A stretch of 64,000 nucleotides of DNA from Novosphingobium sp. UBA6272 (GCF_002440635.1 NZ_DJUW01000002.1:1-64000), one strand, 5' to 3'. Shown: positions 7,672-17,061, numbered from the stretch's first letter. Made by a program: numbers and translations. The notes: a model not told the origin generated them from the sequence alone.

Positions 7672-10077
7672 TCAGAAGCTCTTGCGGACGGTCATCCCGA
7701 TCTTGCGCGGGCTGCCGATGTTGTAGCCCAGCCGTGCCCGGCCGCCGCGCTCACGATCGAGCGAGAGCAGCGGGTTTTCGTCGAACAGGTTGGTGACATA
7801 GACCGTCAGCGACAAGCCGTTGTCCCATTCCAGCCCGGTCGACAGGTTGACCAGGTTGTAGCTCGGCAGCAGGTAGGATCCGAAGTTGTAGGCTCCGGTG
7901 CCAGCCGTATTGGATACCGAATTGTACCAGACCGAGTTGGTGAAGGTACCAGCACCAGCTTCCTGATCGGCCGGCTGGGTGAAGCGATTGCCAACATGCT
8001 GGAAGCTGCCGGTAAGGTTCCAGTCAAGCCCGTCGGACACGGTGGTCGTGTACGAAGCGGTCCCGGCAATCTGGAACTTGGGCACGGTCGGAAGGCGGTT
8101 GCCGTCGCGGATCCCGGTCGCGGCCGCAAGCGGCCCCGGCAGGGTGGTGTCGAACTGCGAATCGATCACACTGCCTGCCAGGCTGAATTCAAGACCCGGA
8201 GCAGGGCGCAGCCCGATTTCGGCTTCGACGCCGGTCGAGTGGGCCTTGGGCACGTTGAACGAGATACGCGACGAGCAGCTGCCCGCGTCCAGCGTGACCT
8301 GGAGGTTGCGGATATCGTTGTAGAAGCCAGCCGCGTTGAAAGTGAAGATCCCGCCCTGGGCCTTCACACCCACTTCATAGTTCCACAGCGTTTCGTCTTC
8401 GTAGTCCTGGAAGCCGCCAAACAGCGCCAGGTCAGCCGGAGTGCAGAGACCCGCATTGAGCGGATCATTAACCCCGCCAAGGCGGAAGCCCTTCGAAGCC
8501 TGGGCGTTGATCGTCACGTTTTCGTTGACATCAAAGCTGGCGATCAGGCGCGGGCTGAAACCGTCCGAGCTGGTCTTGTCACCCCGGAAGGTATCGCTGT
8601 TGGAGAAGATCCCGCCCGAAATGAAGTCACGCGTTTCACTGAAATCATAGTAGCGGCCACCGGCGGTAAATTTGAAACCACCGACCCGGATGCTGGCTTC
8701 ACCAAACAGGGCGAACTGCTCAATGTCGTAGGGCAGATCGGCGTTGTAGGGCGAATTGAGCGGGAAGCCGTTGGCGACTGCGGTCGAGGTGCCGGCACCC
8801 AGCGCGGCATCGACAAAGGCGTCGTAACCGGGGGTTGGAAGCCGCTGGGCATAGGTGCGGTTGACGTTCGAATAGAACCCGCCGATCACCCACTGGAAGG
8901 GCGCATTGCCGGTCGAACCAATCCGGATTTCCTGGGTCCACTGCTGCAGCCCGGTGGTGTCCTTGAGGTTCGAAGGCAGATTGACCACCGAGGGGTTGAT
9001 CCCAAGCCCGATGAACGGCGAAACCGAAACCGAACCGGTCAAGGCCGATGCATCACGGCTGACCAGAATGTCGCGGTCGATATAGCTCGAGACCCAGGTC
9101 AACTGGAAGTTGTCGGTAAGTTCGAAGTTGCCGGTCAGATCGAACAGCGTGGTACTGTCTTCAAAGCCTTCGCGCAGCTTGAGGTACTGGGTCCGCTCGG
9201 GGAAGATCTGGGTCGGGCTGATCAGGGTGTTGTAATAGAGGTTGTACTTTTCCTGACGGTTGAAGCCGTTGACGCGCACGTTCTGGTGAATGATGCGCGG
9301 GGTGATGACCATGCCTTCGGCCGGCTCCCAGCGCAGCGTAGCGCGGAAGCCCCAGCGGCGACCGTCATTGATGTTTTCACCCGCAGCCGGGCCGATCGCG
9401 TCGATGAAGCCGCCGAAATGCTCGCCATAACCGACCACGCGCAGCGCCATCTTGTCGCTCAGCGGCAGGTTGATCGCGCCCTTGACCGAGTAGCCCAGGT
9501 CACCCCCTTCGAGGACGTTGACGTTGCCCTCGATCGCCCCTTCGGTCCGGTCGCTGGTCGGCTGCTTGGTGATGTAGCGGACGGTGCCGCCGACCGAACC
9601 CGAGCCGAACAGTGTGCCCTGCGGCCCGCGCAGGGTTTCGACGCGGTCGAGGTCGAACAGGTCAAAATCGGGGGTGAACAGCGACAGCGAAATCACCGAT
9701 TCATCAAGGTAGACGCCAACCTGCTCCTTCACGCCGGGTTGGTCGCGAACGATCTGACCGGCCGAGACGCCGCGGATTGAGACCTGGCTCTGTCCCGGTC
9801 CGAGGTTCTGCACGGTCAGGCCAGCGACGTTGCGCGACAGGTCTTCAAGGTTGGTCGACCCGTTCTTGCGCATCGCATCGGCAGTCTGCGCGTTGATCGA
9901 GAACGGCACGTCCTGGATCGTTTCGTTGCGCTTGGTGGCGGTGACGACGATTTCGTTGCCGATGATTTCTTCTTCCGCGGCATCTTGAGCCATCGCCGGT
10001 GCGGCGAGCGAAACGGCGGCGATGCCGGCCAGCAGGTGGATCCGGAATCCGAACTTGGTGATCGCGGAGCGGTGCAT
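7672..10077 (-). CDS. TonB-dependent outer-membrane receptor
   Basis: 801 residues with a signal peptide ending near APAMA-QD (about residue 30). After EIVVTATKRNETIQDVPFSI (TonB-box region) come the plug domain, with SIRGV and VETLRGPQGTLFGSGSVGG, and a long 22-strand-type barrel that ends in a C-terminal aromatic Phe, as expected for outer-membrane insertion. It imports a substrate powered by TonB-ExbBD, whose genes lie 6 kb away. The ligand is unknown; this subfamily with TKRNETIQDVP is highly expanded in sphingomonads. A strong AGGAGG ribosome-binding site lies just upstream of the start. The gene is probably monocistronic, because 180 bases separate it from hisN. Confidence 0.92.
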   Translation of the reverse strand: MHRSAITKFGFRIHLLAGIAAVSLAAPAMAQDAAEEEIIGNEIVVTATKRNETIQDVPFSINAQTADAMRKNGSTNLEDLSRNVAGLTVQNLGPGQSQVSIRGVSAGQIVRDQPGVKEQVGVYLDESVISLSLFTPDFDLFDLDRVETLRGPQGTLFGSGSVGGTVRYITKQPTSDRTEGAIEGNVNVLEGGDLGYSVKGAINLPLSDKMALRVVGYGEHFGGFIDAIGPAAGENINDGRRWGFRATLRWEPAEGMVITPRIIHQNVRVNGFNRQEKYNLYYNTLISPTQIFPERTQYLKLREGFEDSTTLFDLTGNFELTDNFQLTWVSSYIDRDILVSRDASALTGSVSVSPFIGLGINPSVVNLPSNLKDTTGLQQWTQEIRIGSTGNAPFQWVIGGFYSNVNRTYAQRLPTPGYDAFVDAALGAGTSTAVANGFPLNSPYNADLPYDIEQFALFGEASIRVGGFKFTAGGRYYDFSETRDFISGGIFSNSDTFRGDKTSSDGFSPRLIASFDVNENVTINAQASKGFRLGGVNDPLNAGLCTPADLALFGGFQDYEDETLWNYEVGVKAQGGIFTFNAAGFYNDIRNLQVTLDAGSCSSRISFNVPKAHSTGVEAEIGLRPAPGLEFSLAGSVIDSQFDTTLPGPLAAATGIRDGNRLPTVPKFQIAGTASYTTTVSDGLDWNLTGSFQHVGNRFTQPADQEAGAGTFTNSVWYNSVSNTAGTGAYNFGSYLLPSYNLVNLSTGLEWDNGLSLTVYVTNLFDENPLLSLDRERGGRARLGYNIGSPRKIGMTVRKSF

Positions 10078-10259
10078 GTTTCCTCCTAGGACTTGTTTTG
10101 GTTCGATGCCCGCCGATTGGGGCGCGGCAACTGGGCGCTAGCTGGACTTTTGGACCATTCTCGGCAAGCCCGGACCGCCCCTAGGCGGGGCGAATTAACA
10201 AGCGGTGTAACGCTTTGGCCACACCGGATTCGGACCGGATTCCAAGTCGGAAAATTGGT

Positions 10260-11042
10260 TTAGTGATGGCACGCTAGCGCCTCGACCACATCTTCCAGCC
10301 GGGCCGGATCACCCAGCGCCAGAACGTGTCCGCTGCTGGCAGCATGGAGCGGCTCGCCGTTCCAGTCGGCCATGGTCCCGCCGGCCCCTTCGACCACCGG
10401 AACCAGCGCAGCCCAGTCGTGCAGTTTGAGATTGGCTTCGCAGACCACGTCGAGATGCCCCGAAGCGAGCATCGCGTAGTTGTAACAATCGCCGCCCATC
10501 ACCATCCGCTTGTGATCGGTCTTGGCGGCAAGGCCCATGAAGTGCTCGCCGTCATGATCGTCGAAATAGTGCGGCCCGGTGGTGGCGAGCGCCGCATCGG
10601 CCAGCTCGCGGCAGGGCCTGGTGCGGACCGGCTGGCCATTGAGCGTGGTCGGCTTCCCGGTCACCCCCAGCCAGCGCTCACTCAGGATTGCCTGATCGAT
10701 CACGCCAAGCACCGGCCAGCCTTCGGTCACTAGGGCGATCAGCGTGCCGAAGATCGGCCGGCCGGCCATGAAGGCAGTAGTCCCGTCGATCGGATCGAGC
10801 ACCCAGGTCCGGCCCGATGTGCCAGTCTCCGCGCCGAATTCCTCGCCGTGGATCGCGTCGCGCGGGAACTCCGACTTGATCAGCCGCCGCATCGCTTCTT
10901 CGGCAGCGCGGTCCGCTTTGGTCACGTGGGTCCGGTCACTCTTGCGTTCACTCGATACCGGGGTGCGGAACAGTGGCCGGATCGCTTCGCGCGCTGCATC
11001 GGCCAAGCTATGGGCCAGGGCGATCTCCGCGTCGAGTTTCAT
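10260..11042 (-). CDS. hisN: Inositol-monophosphatase-family phosphatase, probable histidinol-phosphatase
   Basis: 260 residues. Metal-binding motifs are IHGEEFG (Glu) and LDPIDGTTAF (Asp-Pro-Ile-Asp-Gly-Thr), and a C-terminal LKLHDWAALVPVVEGAGG carries the third metal Asp. This is the Mg-dependent, lithium-sensitive phosphatase fold. The alphaproteobacterial branch with this length usually acts as histidinol-phosphate phosphatase; inositol phosphatase activity cannot be excluded from sequence. The ATG overlaps the last base of the prs stop codon (TGATG), so it is translationally coupled to prs. Histidine synthesis uses PRPP, the product of prs, which makes the pairing functionally sensible. 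Confidence 0.85.
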   Translation of the reverse strand: MKLDAEIALAHSLADAAREAIRPLFRTPVSSERKSDRTHVTKADRAAEEAMRRLIKSEFPRDAIHGEEFGAETGTSGRTWVLDPIDGTTAFMAGRPIFGTLIALVTEGWPVLGVIDQAILSERWLGVTGKPTTLNGQPVRTRPCRELADAALATTGPHYFDDHDGEHFMGLAAKTDHKRMVMGGDCYNYAMLASGHLDVVCEANLKLHDWAALVPVVEGAGGTMADWNGEPLHAASSGHVLALGDPARLEDVVEALACHH

Positions 11043-11980
11043 CAGTCGAACAGGCTCGAGACCGAGCTTTCCTCGGCAATGCGATGGATCGCTTCGCCGA
11101 CCAGCGGTGCGATCGAGAGGACACGGATCTTGCTGCCGGGGGCGAGAGCCTGCTCGCTCGGCTGGATCGAATCGGTGATCACCAGTTCCTTGAGCGCAGA
11201 GCCGTTGACCCGCTCTACGGCGGTGCCGGATAGGACCCCGTGGGTCAGGTAGGCGGTGACGCTGTTGGCGCCAGCCTCCATCAAGGCCCCCGCCGCATTG
11301 CACAGGGTGCCGCCCGAATCGATGATGTCGTCGATCAGGATGCAGTCCCAGCCCTTCACATCGCCGATGATGTTCATCACTTCGGACGAACCCGGCTTGT
11401 CGCGGCGCTTGTCGACGATCGAGAGCGGGGCATTGCCCACCCGCTTGGACAGGGCCCGGGCGCGAACCACCCCGCCAACGTCGGGCGAAACGACCATCAG
11501 GTTGTCGCCGCCGGTCCGCTGCATGATGTCCGCCGCCATCACCGGCGCGGCATAGAGGTTGTCGGTCGGGATATCGAAGAAACCCTGGATCTGCCCGGCG
11601 TGGAGATCGACCGCGAGCACCCGGTCGGCCCCGGCAGTGGTGATCAGGTTGGCGACCAGCTTGGCCGAGATCGGGGTACGCGGTCCCGGTTTGCGATCTT
11701 GCCGGGCATAGCCGAAATAGGGCGTGACAGCAGTGATCCGCGCGGCCGAAGCGCGGCGCAGCGCATCGATGCAGATCAGCAATTCCAGCAGGTTGTCGTT
11801 GGCCGGAGCGGAGGTCGATTGAATTACGAAGACGTCTTCGCCGCGCACGTTCTCGTGGATCTCGACGAAGACTTCGTCATCGGCAAAGCGCCGCACATCG
11901 GCGTGGGTAAGCGGCAGTTCGAGATAACCCGCAATCGCCCGCGCCAGCGGCAGATTGGAATTTCCGGCCAGGATCTTCAT
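11042..11980 (-). CDS. prs: Ribose-phosphate pyrophosphokinase (PRPP synthetase)
   Basis: 312 residues, the class I length. It converts ribose 5-phosphate and ATP to PRPP for purine, pyrimidine, histidine and NAD synthesis. The N-terminus MKILAGNSNLPLA, the ATP-loop region VTPYFGYARQDRK, VDLHAGQIQGFFDIP, the flexible-loop KRRDKPG and the PRPP-binding motif CILIDDIIDSGGTL are all present. The start at 11980 is preferred over an ATG 21 bases upstream because it matches the family N-terminus. It forms an operon with hisN. Confidence 0.96.
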   Translation of the reverse strand: MKILAGNSNLPLARAIAGYLELPLTHADVRRFADDEVFVEIHENVRGEDVFVIQSTSAPANDNLLELLICIDALRRASAARITAVTPYFGYARQDRKPGPRTPISAKLVANLITTAGADRVLAVDLHAGQIQGFFDIPTDNLYAAPVMAADIMQRTGGDNLMVVSPDVGGVVRARALSKRVGNAPLSIVDKRRDKPGSSEVMNIIGDVKGWDCILIDDIIDSGGTLCNAAGALMEAGANSVTAYLTHGVLSGTAVERVNGSALKELVITDSIQPSEQALAPGSKIRVLSIAPLVGEAIHRIAEESSVSSLFD

Positions 11981-12092
11981 TTGGATCGCCCTTCCCCGCA
12001 AGAATCAGCCTTTCGCGGCCCTTGGCCAATGGCAGGCGGGATTGCAACAGGGGGCGACGTTAAAGGATGTGGATCAGCGTATATGCCTAGTA

Positions 12093-12178
12093 TGCAACAC
12101 CGGCCCGCTCCCCCGGCCCAACCACCCGATGAGGATAACCTGTGGGTGGTTGGGCCGGGGGAGCGGGCCGGTGTTGCA
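12093..12178. repeat. Perfect 35-bp inverted repeat (long hairpin)
   Basis: The left arm 12093-12127 (begins TGCAACACCGGCCCG, ends CAACCACCC) is the exact reverse complement of 12144-12178, with a 16-base loop (12128-12143). It lies between the stop of glpX and the start of prs, both on the minus strand. There is no T-run on either side, and 35 perfect pairs is much longer than an intrinsic terminator needs. It could end glpX transcription, be an RNA-processing site, or be a recently formed palindromic element. Confidence 0.9.
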
Positions 12179-12194
12179 AGGCTTGATAATTGTC

Positions 12195-13181
12195 TCAGCT
12201 CTTGTTGCGGTGCTCGCCGGCAACCCAGCGGACCGTGCCGGAGCTGGCGCGCATCACCACCGAATGGGTCGTGATCAGGCCGTCCTTGAGCCGCTTGACG
12301 CCCTTGAGCAGCGAACCGTCGGTCACTCCGGTGGCGGCAAAGATGCAGTCGCCCTTGGCCAGTTCGTCGCGGGTGTAGATCTTGTGGAGGTCCTCGATCC
12401 CCCATTTGCGGGCGCGGGCACGTTCATCGTCGTTGCGGAACAGCAGCCGGCCGTTGAATTGCCCGCCGACGCAGCGCAGCGCGGCTGCCGCCAGCACGCC
12501 TTCGGGAGCGCCGCCCGAGCCCATGTAGAGGTCAATGGTCGTTTCGGGATTGGTCACCGCGATCACCCCGGCGACGTCGCCGTCACCGATCAGCACCACA
12601 CCGCAGCCCAGCCCGCGCAGTTCGGCGATCAGTTCAGCGTGGCGCGGCCGGTCGAGCACGCAGACGATGATATCGCTGGGATCGACCCCCTTGGCGGCGG
12701 CGACAGCCTTGACGTTCTTGGTCGGGCTCTTGGCCAGATCGATGATGCCCTCGGGATAGCCCGGCCCGACCGCCAGCTTGTCCATATAGACGTCGGGTGC
12801 GTTGAGCAGGTTGCCTTCCTCGGCCACTGCCAGCACGGCCAGGGCATTGGGCCCGGCCTTGGCGGTGATCGTGGTCCCTTCGAGCGGATCGAGCGCAATG
12901 TCGATCTTTGGCCCGGTGCCCTGCGCCGAGCCGACCTTTTCGCCGATGAACAGCATCGGCGCCTCGTCGCGCTCACCCTCGCCGATTACCACGGTTCCGT
13001 CCATCGCCAGCTCGTTGAGCGCAGCTCGCATCGCCTCGACCGCGGCAGCATCGGCGGCCTTTTCATCGCCCCGCCCGACCAGCTTCGACGCCCCGATCGC
13101 CGCCGCTTCCGTCACCCGGACCATTTCGAGCACCAGGACGCGGTCGAGCACCTTGGAAGCGGGCGTGGTAGGCATGGTCAT
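12195..13181 (-). CDS. glpX: Fructose-1,6-bisphosphatase class II
   Basis: 328 residues. The GlpX family hydrolyses fructose 1,6-bisphosphate to fructose 6-phosphate in gluconeogenesis. Diagnostic segments are VVIGEGERDEAPML, the metal site DIALDPLEGTT, YMDKLAVGPG, CVLDRPRH, GDGDVAG and GSGGAPEGVLAAAAL. Either of two ATGs (13181 or 13175) may be used. In many alphaproteobacteria glpX follows hom directly. Here both are on the minus strand, but an oppositely oriented small gene sits between them. Confidence 0.95.
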   Translation of the reverse strand: MTMPTTPASKVLDRVLVLEMVRVTEAAAIGASKLVGRGDEKAADAAAVEAMRAALNELAMDGTVVIGEGERDEAPMLFIGEKVGSAQGTGPKIDIALDPLEGTTITAKAGPNALAVLAVAEEGNLLNAPDVYMDKLAVGPGYPEGIIDLAKSPTKNVKAVAAAKGVDPSDIIVCVLDRPRHAELIAELRGLGCGVVLIGDGDVAGVIAVTNPETTIDLYMGSGGAPEGVLAAAALRCVGGQFNGRLLFRNDDERARARKWGIEDLHKIYTRDELAKGDCIFAATGVTDGSLLKGVKRLKDGLITTHSVVMRASSGTVRWVAGEHRNKS

Positions 13182-13319
13182 CGGGGCAATTCTCTCTGCT
13201 GCATAGGTATGGGGCGGCGCTTAGACGCGCAGGTCGCCGCTGTCGAGGGTCTGGCGTTCAGGGGGGATTAAGCGCAAGGGCCGTCCTTGCCGCAGCACTG
13301 TGCGGAAGGGGAGTGGCGC

Positions 13320-13748
13320 GTGCGAAGCCTGGCGCTGGGACTGTTGCTGATCCTGCCGGATGCGGCTTGGGCCCAGGCCGATCCCGATGCTGTCGATCGC
13401 CAGGTCGAGCAACGGATCGAGACCGCCAAGCAGCTTTACGGCGTGCCCGATCCGCGGCTGCGCTGTCGGCCCAAGCCGGGCAGCGATGAAATCGTGGTTT
13501 GCCGCGATCGCGGCGAGGACCAGCAGGTTGGACGCAGCGATCCCGATCCCAACACGATGGAGGGGCGCCGCGCGCTGGACGGCGGGGTGCCGCGCGCGCC
13601 GCAGTTCGACAAGGGCTATTGCAAGGAATGCCCGCACTTCGGATCGGTCCCGCCGCCGGTCTATTATATCGACGTCACCAAGTTGCCCGAAGCGCCGCCC
13701 GGGTCGGATGCCGACAAGATTGCCAAGGGCGAGATGGAAGCGCCTTAA
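13320..13748 (+). CDS. Small secreted or periplasmic protein of unknown function
   Basis: 142 residues from GTG 13320, preceded by AAGGGGAG. The signal peptide VRSLALGLLLILPDAAWAQA probably ends at AWA-QA. The mature part is Pro- and Asp-rich with four cysteines (LRCRP, VVCRDRG, YCKECPHFG), so disulphides or metal binding are possible. I recognise no family. It is on the opposite strand to glpX and hom, and its 3' end overlaps the end of hom by 4 bases. Confidence 0.65.
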   Translation: MRSLALGLLLILPDAAWAQADPDAVDRQVEQRIETAKQLYGVPDPRLRCRPKPGSDEIVVCRDRGEDQQVGRSDPDPNTMEGRRALDGGVPRAPQFDKGYCKECPHFGSVPPPVYYIDVTKLPEAPPGSDADKIAKGEMEAP

Positions 13749-15046
13749 TCGCCCAGAATCTGCAGCACCAGTGGCGGTTCAGTCAGGCTCTCGGAGCCTT
13801 CAAGCAGTTCGACCGCCCGGGCAACGGCGCTTTCCGGCCCTTCGTGCGTCACCATCGCGACCATCACCGCATCGCCCGCGCGGCCCTTCTGGATCAGGCT
13901 TTCGATCGAAACCCCCGCATCGCGCAGCGCAGCAGTGATCTCTGCCAGCACGCCCGGGCGGTCCGCGACCATGAAGCGGACATAGGCCCGGCTCAGGCGG
14001 TGGCCGGTCTCGGCCGGACCCAGCGCCTCAAGCTCGCCGACCGGCATCGAGAAGGGATTGCTCAGCTCGCCCCGGGCGATGTCGATCAGGTCGGCAACTA
14101 CTGCGCTGGCAGTCGGCCCGTCGCCGGCCCCGGCACCCTGGAACAGCAGCCGGCCCGAGAAATTGCCCTCGGCGACCACTGCATTGGTTGCACCATCGAC
14201 ATGGGCGAGCGGGTGATCGACCGGGACAAGGTGCGGCTGAACCCGCTGGAACAGCGCCTTGGCTCCGTTCAGTCCTTCGGTCTCGGCCATGCCGATCAGG
14301 CGGATGACATAGCCGAGCGCGCTGGCCTGGGCGATATCGGCGGCGCGCAGCCGGCTGATCCCGGCGGTGTCGACCGCGGCGAAGTCGATCTTTGAGCCGA
14401 ACGATATAGCGGCCAGGATCGAGAGCTTGTGCGCGGCGTCCGTGCCTTCGATGTCAAAGGCCGGATCGGCTTCCGCAAAGCCCTTTGCCTGGGCCTCGGC
14501 AAGGACGTCGGCGAAGTCGCGGCCGGTATCTTCCATCACCGTCAGGATGAAATTGCAGGTTCCGTTGAGTATACCATAGACCCGCTCGATCTCGTTCGCG
14601 GCCGCGCCTTCGCGCAGACCCTTGATCACCGGGATGCCGCCGGCCACGGCAGCCTCGAACTTGAGCGCGACCTTCTGGGCTTCGGCCTTGCTCGCCAGTT
14701 CCAGCCCGTGATGCGCAATCATCGCCTTGTTGGCGGTAACCAGCGCCTTGCCGGCTTCGATCGTGGTCCGGGCCAGCGCCAGCGCCGGACCATCGGATCC
14801 GCCGACCATTTCGACCACCACGTCGACATCGTCGCGCTCACCCAGGATCACCATGTCGTCTTCCCAGGCATAGCCGGACAGATCGACGCCGCGGGCCTTG
14901 TTGCGGTCACGCGCGGAAACAACGGTAATCTGGATCGGCCGACCGGCGCGCCGGGCAATCAACTGGGCATTGGCCTCGACCAGCCGGATCACCCCGACCC
15001 CGACGGTTCCCAATCCGGCAAGCGCAATCTTCAGCGGTTCGGCCAT
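13745..15046 (-). CDS. hom: Homoserine dehydrogenase
   Basis: 433 residues. It reduces aspartate semialdehyde to homoserine in the threonine/methionine branch. The NAD(P)-binding motif GLGTVGVGV lies near the N-terminus, the catalytic region includes GIPVIKGLREG and GILNGTCNFILT, then FAEADPAFDIEGTDAAHKL. The C-terminal ACT domain (VRFMVADRPGVLAEITAAL) is the usual site of threonine feedback. The start at 15046 follows GAAAGGGG and matches the family opening MAEPLKIALAGLGTVG; an upstream start would add 17 unlikely residues. Confidence 0.96.
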   Translation of the reverse strand: MAEPLKIALAGLGTVGVGVIRLVEANAQLIARRAGRPIQITVVSARDRNKARGVDLSGYAWEDDMVILGERDDVDVVVEMVGGSDGPALALARTTIEAGKALVTANKAMIAHHGLELASKAEAQKVALKFEAAVAGGIPVIKGLREGAAANEIERVYGILNGTCNFILTVMEDTGRDFADVLAEAQAKGFAEADPAFDIEGTDAAHKLSILAAISFGSKIDFAAVDTAGISRLRAADIAQASALGYVIRLIGMAETEGLNGAKALFQRVQPHLVPVDHPLAHVDGATNAVVAEGNFSGRLLFQGAGAGDGPTASAVVADLIDIARGELSNPFSMPVGELEALGPAETGHRLSRAYVRFMVADRPGVLAEITAALRDAGVSIESLIQKGRAGDAVMVAMVTHEGPESAVARAVELLEGSESLTEPPLVLQILGD

Positions 15047-15109
15047 TTTCGCCCCTTTCAGGGGCCGGGCCTTAGGCGGGCCGGTGTTGGGCGGCAAGCC
15101 CGAAAACCG

Positions 15110-15964
15110 CTATTTCCGGCTGCGCGGGCAGGGTCCGAGCTGCTCGATCACAAAGCGATAGTCGCGCACTGCTGCTGCCCGATCGGCCGCTGCGGTCGAG
15201 ATATTGGCACCGCTTGGCAGTTGTCCGGGAAGGAAGCAGGCCAGGCGGTACCAGCCCAGCGAATCCCGCGCTGGCGGCGCGGCATCGCTCGATACGACTT
15301 CGGAAAACGAAACCGACCAGCGCGGCGCTTCTCCCGGCTTGCGGGCAACAGTAACGGCCGCAGGCTCGCCGCTTGCGGTCGACAGGAACAGCTGCGTCTC
15401 ACCTTCTCCAGCCAAGTCGCCGCCGACGTGGATAGCCTCGCGCACGCCGGTCACCTTGTTTGGCGCTCTGGGTGCATATAGCTCCTTGAGCACGGCCCGG
15501 AGCCGCAGGTCGAGCGCCGGATCCCACAACAGCTGAGCGTCCGGCGCCACCAGTTGTAACTCGCCCGGCCTGGCCGGCACCGTTCGCGCGAACAGCACTG
15601 CGCTCTTCTTCTTGAACGGCACCGGCTTGCCCTTGGCATCAAGCGGCAGGTCGACCAGGTAACGCAGCACCGGCCCCAGCGGCTGGGTTCCAGCAATCAC
15701 CCCTTCGGTTTTGGCCTCGACATAAAAACGCCCCCAGCCAGGGCGCAATCCGCGGGCCCGCTCGGGCTCGACCGGAACCACCTTGCGGGGCTGGGCGCGA
15801 ATCACCAACGGGACCTGGTCCGCCAAATCGGCAAGGTCGGCATAGGTCAGGATTGCCGAGGGCGGCGGCGGCAAAGGCCGCGAATCGCCGAGCGCTGGGG
15901 TGGCCGCCAGACAAGCCAGCGTGACGGTAACGGCAGAACGAAAGCTAATGCGGGTCATTGGCAT
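15110..15964 (-). CDS. Secreted hypothetical protein
   Basis: 284 residues with an N-terminal signal peptide (RISFRSAVTVTLACLAATPALG-DS), so the product is probably periplasmic. Sections such as AILTYADLADLADQVPLVIRAQ and GWYRLACFLPGQLPSGANIS have no function I know. The two Cys of the mature C-terminus may form a disulphide. Starts at 15964 and 15958 are both possible. It lies upstream of hom on the same strand with a 63-base gap. Confidence 0.75.
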   Translation of the reverse strand: MPMTRISFRSAVTVTLACLAATPALGDSRPLPPPPSAILTYADLADLADQVPLVIRAQPRKVVPVEPERARGLRPGWGRFYVEAKTEGVIAGTQPLGPVLRYLVDLPLDAKGKPVPFKKKSAVLFARTVPARPGELQLVAPDAQLLWDPALDLRLRAVLKELYAPRAPNKVTGVREAIHVGGDLAGEGETQLFLSTASGEPAAVTVARKPGEAPRWSVSFSEVVSSDAAPPARDSLGWYRLACFLPGQLPSGANISTAAADRAAAVRDYRFVIEQLGPCPRSRK

Positions 15965-16318
15965 GGCCTATGTTTGAGCGCTTTGCCGCTGGCCTGCAAG
16001 GCCATAGGAGCGCGGGATTCAGGGACTTTCCCGTCCCTTCCATCTTAACACAGGTGAATCCTTGGTTAACCGGCTGGATGGCCGATAAAGCGTTGCGCGT
16101 GGCGGAAACGGCGGTTAAAGCACACGGAATTACGGGCCAAAAAACAACAACGGCTCACAATCCGGCCATGCGGACGTCGGGCGCCCGCTCGGTTTCCTGA
16201 TTGACCCGCAGGGTGGAAATTAACAATCTGGCCGTCTGGCGCTTGCGATTCTCGCTTGCGTGAGGCGTCGGGTCCGGGCCTCGGCCCGGAGGGACTGTTT
16301 TAGGAGTGATGCGTCAGA
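15965..16318. other. Intergenic region upstream of tonB operon
   Basis: 354 bases between a minus-strand secreted protein and plus-strand tonB, so it should contain both promoters. It is less GC-rich than its surroundings and has a GGTTAACC palindrome at 16063-16070. A small hairpin, TCCGGGC-ctcg-GCCCGGA at 16273-16290, lies in the tonB leader, followed by AGGAG about 13 bases before the start. I could not identify a convincing -35/-10 pair or Fur box by eye. Confidence 0.4.
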
Positions 16319-16981
16319 ATGGCTTACGCTGACCAAGAAGTTAGTGGCAACAAGATTGCCGCCTTTGTCGTCGTTGCCCTTTTGCACCTGGCCCTTGGCT
16401 ATGCGCTGGTTACCGGCCTGGCCTATGAAGGGCTCAAACAGGTGGTCAAAAAGGTTACGACCGTAGACATCAAGAAGGACGAGCCCAAGAAGGAGCCGCC
16501 GCCGCCGCCCAAGAAGATGGCTGCTGCGCCTCCGATCGTGGCTCCGCCGCCGAAGATCAACGTGAGCAACGTCTCGCCTCCGGTCGAGACTGTGCAGACG
16601 GTGACGCCGCAACCGCCGCCACCAGTCTACGTCGCACCCCCGGCGCCCGTGGCCGCGCCTCCGCCGCCACCGCCCAAGTTCACGCCTAAGGCTGCTTCGC
16701 CCAAGGGTGCGTCGGGCAACTGGGTAACCACGAACGACTATCCGACCCGCGCCCTGCGCGAGGAGCGTGAAGGCGTGACTGGGTACCGGCTGTCGATTGG
16801 CCCGGATGGCAGGGTCACCGATTGCTCGATCACAAGCTCCAGCGGATCGCCCGACCTCGATGAGGCGACCTGCTCCAACCTTCGGCGGCGTGCGCGCTTC
16901 AACCCGGCTACTGACGGGGAAGGCAATCCCACTTCCGGCAGTTTCTCGGCACGCGTTCGCTGGGTCATTCCGAAGGAATAA
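16319..16981 (+). CDS. tonB: Energy transducer TonB
   Basis: 220 residues. One N-terminal membrane anchor (IAAFVVVALLHLALGYALVTGL, about 13-34) is followed by a periplasmic Lys/Pro-rich spacer (EPKKEPPPPPKK and later PPPPPPKF) and a C-terminal TonB domain. The last domain contains YPTRALREEREGVTGYRLSI and the STS-like DCSITSSSGSPDLDEATC. It couples proton motive force, through ExbB-ExbD, to outer-membrane receptors such as the one at 7672-10077. It is the first gene of the tonB-exbB-exbD-exbD operon. Confidence 0.94.
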   Translation: MAYADQEVSGNKIAAFVVVALLHLALGYALVTGLAYEGLKQVVKKVTTVDIKKDEPKKEPPPPPKKMAAAPPIVAPPPKINVSNVSPPVETVQTVTPQPPPPVYVAPPAPVAAPPPPPPKFTPKAASPKGASGNWVTTNDYPTRALREEREGVTGYRLSIGPDGRVTDCSITSSSGSPDLDEATCSNLRRRARFNPATDGEGNPTSGSFSARVRWVIPKE

Positions 16982-17061
16982 TTCGCAAATTGGGTTATCG
17001 GCCCCGGCGGCAAAATCGGGGTCAAAACGTTTCAACTAATTTCTCTTGAGAGGACTATCGC

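Noticed and set aside
7522..9780. A 752-codon open frame opposite the TonB-dependent receptor
   Set aside because: Antisense shadow of GC-rich codons; its translation resembles no family, while the minus strand gives a complete receptor.
11981..12092. Riboswitch or small RNA before prs
   Set aside because: No conserved aptamer-like pattern recognised; only the long hairpin upstream is distinctive.
11955..13271. 438-codon plus-strand frame over glpX
   Set aside because: Crosses the 35-bp hairpin and the whole glpX gene antisense; no ribosome-binding site or domain.
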